The notes beneath the pieces were generated by a model. That model had not been told where the DNA came from. It worked only from the letters and a program-made list of their open reading frames with translations, and did not search any database. From Pirellulales bacterium (GTDB taxonomy: Bacteria; Planctomycetota; Planctomycetia; Pirellulales; Thermoguttaceae): 10,380 nt of DNA. Position numbers and translations under genes: made by a program. Shown one piece after another: positions 6,619-10,380 of this stretch (position 1 is its first letter; each line of letters opens with the position of its first letter). The stretch is from assembly GCA_030607895.1 (NCBI GenBank), contig JAUWJC010000105.1, forward strand, positions 1-10,380, in the 5' to 3' direction.

Positions 6619-6648
6619 TGGATTTCTGTTCTCATGGGAGAGTTTTTC

Positions 6649-7020
6649 ATGGCGTCAACCGACAAACCAGACAACACAAAACAGGTGATCGCGATTCCCG
6701 TGGCGGGCGGTCAGCTATGTTTGCACTTCGGACATTGCCAGCAGTTTGCCTTGTTCGACGTGGATTCCGAAGCGGGCGAAATCCTGAATGACCGCCGGCT
6801 CGATCCACCCGCCCACCAACCCGGAGTGCTACCCGCTTGGCTGCACGATCAGGGTGTGAACGTCATCATTGCCGGGGGTATGGGGATGCGTGCCCAGAAT
6901 CTCTTCGCGGAGCACGGGATCAAGGTCGTCGTCGGGGCCCCATCTCAACCGCCGGAAAACGTGGTTAGGAGTTATCTCGACGGAGACCTGGCGGTGGGCG
7001 AAAACATCTGCGATCACTAG
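6649..7020 (+). CDS. NifX/orange-protein-like Mo-Fe cofactor-binding domain protein
   Basis: A 123-residue single-domain protein of the same NifX/ORP/MTH1175 superfamily as the first gene of the operon, but of a distinct branch. Key blocks are IAIPVAGGQLCLHFGHCQQFALFDVD (14-39) with HFGHC at 26-30, DPPAHQPGVLPAWL (52-65), VNVIIAGGMGMRAQNLFAEHGIKVVVGA (70-97), and a terminal ENICDH (118-123). The HFGHC and CDH residues (His, Cys) are likely metal-cluster ligands. Relatives are the Desulfovibrio orange protein, which holds a Mo-Cu-S cluster, and NifX/NafY. I chose the ATG at 6649 because GGGAGAG (6636-6642) lies 6 nt upstream; an in-frame ATG at 6634 has no such site. Length matches the family. 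Its usual MinD/ParA ATPase partners are not in the window. Confidence 0.88.
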   Translation: MASTDKPDNTKQVIAIPVAGGQLCLHFGHCQQFALFDVDSEAGEILNDRRLDPPAHQPGVLPAWLHDQGVNVIIAGGMGMRAQNLFAEHGIKVVVGAPSQPPENVVRSYLDGDLAVGENICDH

Positions 7021-7022
7021 CT

Positions 7023-7122
7023 GCGTGCGGCTTCGCATCGTTCGGAGAGCACCCACCGGGCCGCAGGCGGCAAATTAAACCTGGTCCCTTTTTCGGCGTG
7101 CGGCTTCGCATCGTTCGGAGAG
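7023..7122. repeat. 27-bp direct repeats bracketing a half palindromic element
   Basis: A perfect 27-bp direct repeat lies at 7023-7049 and 7096-7122 (period 73 bp). It contains a small hairpin, TGCGGCTTCGCA, and ends in CGGAGAG. The second copy supplies the ribosome-binding site of the MBL gene (GGAGAGGA, 7117-7124). Between the copies lies one arm of the element that also sits inside the MBL gene. An ancestral configuration with a single copy would place the MBL start about 34 nt after the second NifX-like stop. Confidence 0.85.
7050..7097 (-). repeat. Half copy of the GCCGAAAAAGGGACCA element
   Basis: Read on the minus strand this matches 7373-7420 inside the MBL gene: 27 bp are identical (complement of 7071-7097) and the adjoining loop-side sequence matches apart from a 1-bp indel and a few substitutions. 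The second arm of the palindrome is missing. The transcript leader would therefore be complementary to the left arm of the hairpin inside the MBL coding sequence. Confidence 0.8.
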
Positions 7123-7127
7123 GAAAA

Positions 7128-8081
7128 ATGATTCGCAACTTGCGCATAACGGTGCTTGTCGAAAATACCGTGTTTTGCGCCGATCTCCTGGCCGAACACG
7201 GCCTGGCCTATTGGATCGAGGCCGACGATTGCCGGATTCTCTTCGACACCGGACAGGGAATGGTCCTCGATAACAATGCACGCCAGTTAGGCGTCGACTT
7301 ACAGACGGCGGACAAGGTGGCGCTGAGCCACGGACATTTCGACCATACCGGGGGCTTGCGAGACGTGCTCGAGCCGAAAAAGGGACCAGGTTTAATTTGC
7401 CGGAACGGCCCGGAGGGTGCTTCGCACAAATTAAACCTGGTCCCTTTTTCGGCTCCGGGCGGCCTGCCCGAAATATACATGCATCCCGCCGCTCTCGCGC
7501 CCAAGTATGCTCGGATGAAACGCCCGCCGCATCGCAGCATCGGTATCCCTATCCTCGACGAGCAGGCAATCCGCCGCCGGGCGAAAGAGATCCACTGGAC
7601 AAGCGCGCCGACCAAACTCGTCCCGGGCGTGCATCTTACCGGCGAAGTGCCGCGACGTAACGACTTCGAAGACACGGGCGGCCCGTTCTTTCTCGACAAG
7701 AACTGCACCGAGCCCGATCCGCTGCTCGACGATCAATCGCTTTTCGTCGAGACCCCGGCGGGAGTCGTCGTCGTGTTGGGCTGTGCGCATTCGGGAACGG
7801 TCAATACGCTGGACTACATCTTCGAGCTTTGCGGCCGGCGGAACATTCATGCCGTGTTGGGTGGCATGCACCTGGTCCGCGCAAAACCCCAGCGAATCGA
7901 AGCGACTGCCGACGCGCTGGATCGATACGCCGCCCAGCTTGTCGCGCCAATACACTGCACCGGAGTGGGCGCCGTCCATTATCTACGAAACAGGTTGGGC
8001 GAGCGATGTGCCCAGTGTTCCGTGGGCTCGACATTCACGTTCGGAGACGATGCGGCATCTGAAGCTCATCTTCTACAGTGA
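7128..8081 (+). CDS. MBL-fold metallo-hydrolase (COG1237-type)
   Basis: A 317-residue metallo-beta-lactamase superfamily hydrolase resembling the COG1237 group, which includes archaeal-type dihydropterin/beta-RFAP synthase-related enzymes. The metal motif SHGHFDHTGG (67-76) gives His68, His70, Asp72 and His73. VLGCAHSGTVNTLDY (216-230) supplies another His, GGMHL (245-249) and APIHCTG (273-279) follow, and the protein ends CSVGSTFTF as in the family. Start ATG 7128 has GGAGAGGA upstream. Residues about 83-109 (PKKGPGLICRNG through VPFSA) are encoded by an inserted palindromic element and have no place in the fold; without them the length is about 290, normal for the group. Last gene of the putative sigma-54 operon; its TGA is followed directly by an IS66 end. 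Substrate unknown. Confidence 0.88.
   Translation: MIRNLRITVLVENTVFCADLLAEHGLAYWIEADDCRILFDTGQGMVLDNNARQLGVDLQTADKVALSHGHFDHTGGLRDVLEPKKGPGLICRNGPEGASHKLNLVPFSAPGGLPEIYMHPAALAPKYARMKRPPHRSIGIPILDEQAIRRRAKEIHWTSAPTKLVPGVHLTGEVPRRNDFEDTGGPFFLDKNCTEPDPLLDDQSLFVETPAGVVVVLGCAHSGTVNTLDYIFELCGRRNIHAVLGGMHLVRAKPQRIEATADALDRYAAQLVAPIHCTGVGAVHYLRNRLGERCAQCSVGSTFTFGDDAASEAHLLQ
7371..7455. repeat. Palindromic element inserted in frame in the MBL gene
   Basis: Perfect 29-bp inverted arms at 7371-7399 and 7427-7455 enclose a 27-nt loop. Each arm contains GCCGAAAAAGGGACCA followed by GGTTTAATTTG. The element has no stop codon in the MBL frame and keeps the frame across it. It lies just after the HxHxDH motif, between residue 82 and about 109. 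It is related to the half copy at 7050-7097 and shares its 16-mer with 3361-3376. Confidence 0.92.
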
Positions 8082-8105
8082 GTAAGCATTCGTCGAACCC
8101 GTGCG
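8082..8105 (+). repeat. IS66 left terminal inverted repeat
   Basis: A 24-bp terminus beginning GTAAGCATTCGTCGAACC, perfectly complementary to 9936-9959. A 23-bp identical copy starts at 10254 and marks another element. Confidence 0.93.
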
Positions 8106-8167
8106 AGGGGGGTACGGGGAAACTGACGTAGCGGCGATTGGCGATTTCGGGTATTTCGTGGCACATC

Positions 8168-9851
8168 ATGAATGCCACGTTGATGGAAACAGCGATTTGC
8201 CCGTCGAGGGTGGGCGAACTGGCGGCGGAGCTGGCGACCCTGCGGCGCGAGGTCGAGCGGTTGCGCCGGCAGGCAACCGAACTTCGTTGCGAAGCCGGGT
8301 ATTGGAAAAGCCGGCACGGTGATGCGCTGAAGCGAAATGAAACGCTTCAAGAGGAGTTGGCCCAGGCGAATGGGGAGATTCGCAAGCTTCAGGCTCGACT
8401 CTTCGGGCGGAAGTCGGAGCGACGTGCCGCCAACGAACGGGCCGACCTGTTGGAACAGGCCGCGGAAGAGCCCAAGCCGAAACTTAAACGTGGCGCCCGG
8501 CCGGGGCAGAAGGGCCACGGTCGACGCGACTACTCCCATCTGCCGACACGCGAGAAGTCGATCGAGATTCCGGAGAACCAACGCGTTTGCCCTCGCTGTG
8601 GCAAGCCGATGCGGGAACTGGGCGAGACGGAAGACCCAGACGGAAGACTCAGCGCAGATCGAGATCGAAGTCGAAGTCTATCGCCAGGTGTTGCGTCGCA
8701 AGCGATATCGCAGCACGTGCTCGTGCCATGGGTGCGCACGCACGATTACCGCTCCGTCGCCGCCGAAGTTGATTCCCAAGAGCCGTTTGGGTACTTCGCT
8801 CTGGGTGCATCTGTTGTTGTCGAAGTTCGCCTTCCACCAACCGATCGATCGGTCAATCAAGCAACTCAAACAACTCGGGCTCGATCTGTCCTCGGGCTCC
8901 GTCACCGGCGGCCTGCGACGAATCGAGCCGATGTTGCGGCCCATTTACGATGCGTTGGCCGAGCGTAACCGGCAGTCGGCGTTTCATCAGGCCGACGAGA
9001 CCCGCTGGCTTGTTTTCGTGGAAACTGCCGGCAAAACAGGCTTTCGCTGGTGGTTATGGGTTTTTGCCGACGGCCAGACGGTCGTCTACCGGCTTGACCC
9101 CAGCCGTTCTCGCCATGTGCCGCAAAGCCATCTGGGCAAAGATACTCGAGGCGTGCTCCTGGTCGATCGCTATGCGGCGTACAAGGCGATGGATGCGGTC
9201 AAATCGGGTTTGCTCTTATTGGCCTTCTGCTGGGCGCACGTGCGACGCGACTTCCTCGAAGTGGGCAAAGGCTATCCGGAGTTGGCCGATTGGGCCGTCC
9301 AGTGGCTGAAGCGAATACGCGAGTTGTATCGTCTCAACCGCCGGCGTTTGAAACACGCCGTCGGCTCGGCCGAATTTAACGAGGCGGACCAAGCCCTTCG
9401 GTCGGCGGTCGAGCAGATGCAAAGAGACTTCACCGCCGAGTTGGCCGATGAAAATCTTCGCCAGCCGTGCCGCAAGGTGCTCAAAAGTCTGCGTAACCAC
9501 TGGGCAGGTCTGACGTTGTTTGTCGACCGCCCGGAAATTCCCATGGACAACAACCAAGCGGAACGCCTGATGCGCGGTCCGGCCCTGGGCCGCAAAAACT
9601 ACTACGGCTCCGGGTCGAAGTGGAGCGGCCGCTTGGCCGAAACGATGTTCTCGACCATGGCCACCATGGCGTGTTGGAACCTCAACTCGCGAACATGGCT
9701 CACCTGGTACCTTGAGGCTTGCGCCGCTGCCGGCGGCCGCGCGCCGGACGACATCAAGCAGTTTCTGCCCTGGAATCTCTCGGCAGAACGCCGCGCCGCC
9801 TTGGCCAACCAGCCCGCCGCATCACGGCCCACCCTTAACGACACCTCCTAG
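8168..9851 (+). pseudogene. IS66 transposase (TnpC), frameshifted
   Basis: The N-terminal half reads in one frame from about 8168 to 8648 and the rest in another frame to 9851. The first part has the coiled-coil leader with LARLFGRKSER-like residues (leucine-rich heptads, then KLQARLFGRKSE) and the first zinc-ribbon half CPRCG. The second part continues with CSCHGC, then the DDE catalytic core with HQADETRW, LLVDRYAAYKAM and PMDNNQAERLMR, and the C-terminal GRKNYYGSGSKWSG. The break is a 13-bp tandem duplication (AGACGGAAGACCC at 8625-8637 and AGACGGAAGACTC at 8638-8650, one difference). Removing 13 bp restores one 556-residue protein of normal TnpC length reading GETEDSAQIEIEVEVY across the join. 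The start is uncertain: ATG 8168, ATG 8183 or an upstream TTG at 8138. Confidence 0.9.
8625..8650 (+). repeat. 13-bp tandem duplication causing the transposase frameshift
   Basis: Two adjacent 13-mers differ by a single base (CCC versus CTC near their ends). The extra 13 bp shifts the reading frame by +1 between the two halves of the IS66 zinc-ribbon. Confidence 0.88.
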
Positions 9852-9935
9852 CCCGAATCCGCCGTCGATCGGCGTCCGAATACCCCTCGTCCACCCCCCG
9901 CCCGCCTTCCCGCGCGCTTTCAGCCACCTCCTCCA

Positions 9936-9959
9936 CGCACGGGTTCGACGAATGCTTAC
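9936..9959 (-). repeat. IS66 right terminal inverted repeat
   Basis: A 24-bp exact inverted copy of 8082-8105. It lies 84 bp past the transposase stop codon. Confidence 0.93.
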
Positions 9960-10014
9960 GCAGTGGCACACTGACCGCTTTCCAGGAGTTTGCACCTAAA
10001 AGCGGAAGAGCCAC

Positions 10015-10042
10015 CCTTTGCGTCCTAGCCTTTGCGTCCTAG
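10015..10042. repeat. 14-bp tandem repeat CCTTTGCGTCCTAG x2
   Basis: Two perfect adjacent copies lie at 10015-10028 and 10029-10042. A third partial unit, CTTTGCGTGAG, resumes at 10162 after the small element at 10045-10156, so that element appears to have inserted into the array. Similar CTTTGCGT arrays are, to my knowledge, common between planctomycete genes. Confidence 0.85.
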
Positions 10043-10044
10043 CG

Positions 10045-10156
10045 AGTTCCTGTTGCAGAAAGTCGGATGGCGGTGGGTGCCGGGAGCCATTGAGCGTGTT
10101 TCCCGAGTGCCCGGCTAGGCAGGAGCCTCGCCCTCCCACTATTATCAACAGGAACT
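10045..10156. mobile_element. 112-bp MITE-like element with target duplication
   Basis: Terminal inverted repeats AGTTCCTGTTG (10045-10055) and CAACAGGAACT (10146-10156) are perfect over 11 bp. They are flanked immediately by AGCG on both sides (10041-10044 and 10157-10160), as expected of a 4-bp target-site duplication. The interior includes GGCTAGGCAGGAGCCTCGCC near 10111-10131 and has no credible ORF. I recognise the interior as similar to dispersed planctomycete repeats, but that is memory rather than a search. Confidence 0.75.
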
Positions 10157-10253
10157 AGCGACTTTGCGTGAGATTTTTTGTTGGATTTTGGGGCGGCCAA
10201 AACGTCCAATAATTCAAGCGATTGTAACTCGTTGTAGCCTGGAAAGTTACAGC

Positions 10254-10380
10254 GTAAGCATTCGTCGAACCCGTGCATTTTCCTACCTAGATTCACCAGA
10301 GTGAACGCCTCGTTTGTCGTAACGTGTTCTCAATAAAGTTGTTGCGACAAAACTACCCAAATCGCCCAACGGGTTCGACG
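10254..10380. mobile_element. Short non-autonomous element with IS66-type ends (truncated by window)
   Basis: Positions 10254-10276 are identical to the first 23 bp of the IS66 left end. Positions 10369-10380 (ACGGGTTCGACG) match the inner part of the IS66 right end and are cut by the window edge. If the end is complete the element would stop near 10389, about 136 bp long. Inside is an 11-bp stem (10313-10323 with 10341-10351, one mismatch). No coding capacity. It looks like a MITE mobilisable by the IS66 transposase. Confidence 0.75.

Larger units (their letters stand above)
8082..9959 (+). mobile_element. IS66-family insertion sequence (single-ORF, ISBst12-like)
   Basis: An 1878-bp element bounded by perfect 24-bp terminal inverted repeats starting GTAAGCATTCGTCGAACC (8082-8105 and, inverted, 9936-9959). 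The GTAAGC tips are typical of IS66-family elements. It carries only the tnpC-type transposase and no tnpA/tnpB, as in the ISBst12 subgroup. The expected 8-bp target duplication is not visible: flanks 8074-8081 and 9960-9967 share only an offset CAGTG. It inserted at the base after the MBL stop codon. The transposase is frameshifted, so this copy is probably immobile unless helped in trans. Confidence 0.92.
9960..10253. other. Gene-free stretch right of the IS66 copy
   Basis: Apart from the 14-bp tandem repeat and the 112-bp MITE-like element listed separately, I see no gene, RNA or promoter that I can support. The minus-strand open frame at 10039-10296 runs through both repeats and has no family features. 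Confidence 0.6.

Noticed and set aside
8621..8660. Programmed frameshift in the IS66 transposase
   Set aside because: The shift coincides with an obvious 13-bp tandem duplication and lacks a slippery heptamer; IS66 TnpC is not known to use frameshifting.
8074..9967. Target-site duplication CAGTG around the IS66 copy
   Set aside because: The shared 5 bp are one base away from each tip and do not make the 8-bp duplication expected of IS66; probably chance.
10039..10296. Minus-strand 85-residue ORF
   Set aside because: It reads through a MITE-like element and the tip of another repeat and has no recognisable domain.

Overview
The window looks like a chromosomal segment of a planctomycete, probably Pirellulales-like. 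The evidence is the lineage style of the proteins (a secreted DUF1573 protein with the SCGCT motif), sparse gene packing with long repeat-filled gaps, heptamer tandem repeats and many small palindromic elements. This assignment is inference; there is no rRNA or marker gene to fix it.

Left part (1-3301), housekeeping and envelope genes: a secreted DUF1573 protein on the minus strand (140-1129), a 431-bp divergent promoter gap, ribose-5-phosphate isomerase B on the plus strand (1561-2001), then a convergent minus-strand pair of acylphosphatase (3014-3301, GTG start) and an ABC-2 type permease (2022-2960). A palindromic intergenic element fills much of the gap between the acylphosphatase and the next gene.

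Central part (3631-8081), the most interesting region: a compact module led by a PAS/AAA+/Fis sigma-54 activator (3631-4980) whose PAS domain carries a three-cysteine cluster and whose GAFTGA loop reads GAFTDA. Directly downstream is a correctly spaced -24/-12 sigma-54 promoter (5117-5132). It precedes four same-strand genes: a NifX/NifB-C-terminal-type protein with a (GGGR)6 tail (5159-5602), a CxxC-type DUF89/ARMT1-like phosphatase (5687-6562), a second NifX/ORP-type protein with HFGHC and CDH motifs (6649-7020), and a COG1237-type MBL-fold hydrolase (7128-8081). The layout resembles the sigma-54-controlled orange-protein (ORP) Mo-Cu cluster operons of Desulfovibrio. Here, however, the usual MinD/ParA ATPases are absent and DUF89 plus MBL enzymes take their place. 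I infer a metal-cofactor or anaerobic redox module switched on by its adjacent activator.

This operon is peppered with palindromes: a 48-bp near-palindrome before nifX2, a 27-bp direct repeat bracketing a half element before the MBL gene, and a hairpin with 29-bp perfect arms inserted in frame within the MBL coding sequence.

Right part (8082-10380), mobile DNA: a single-ORF IS66-family element (8082-9959) with perfect 24-bp terminal inverted repeats, starting at the base after the MBL stop codon. Its transposase is broken by a 13-bp tandem duplication. Beyond it lie a 14-bp tandem repeat, a 112-bp MITE-like element with 11-bp terminal repeats and a 4-bp target duplication, and the start of a short non-autonomous element that carries the same ends as the IS66 copy and runs off the window.
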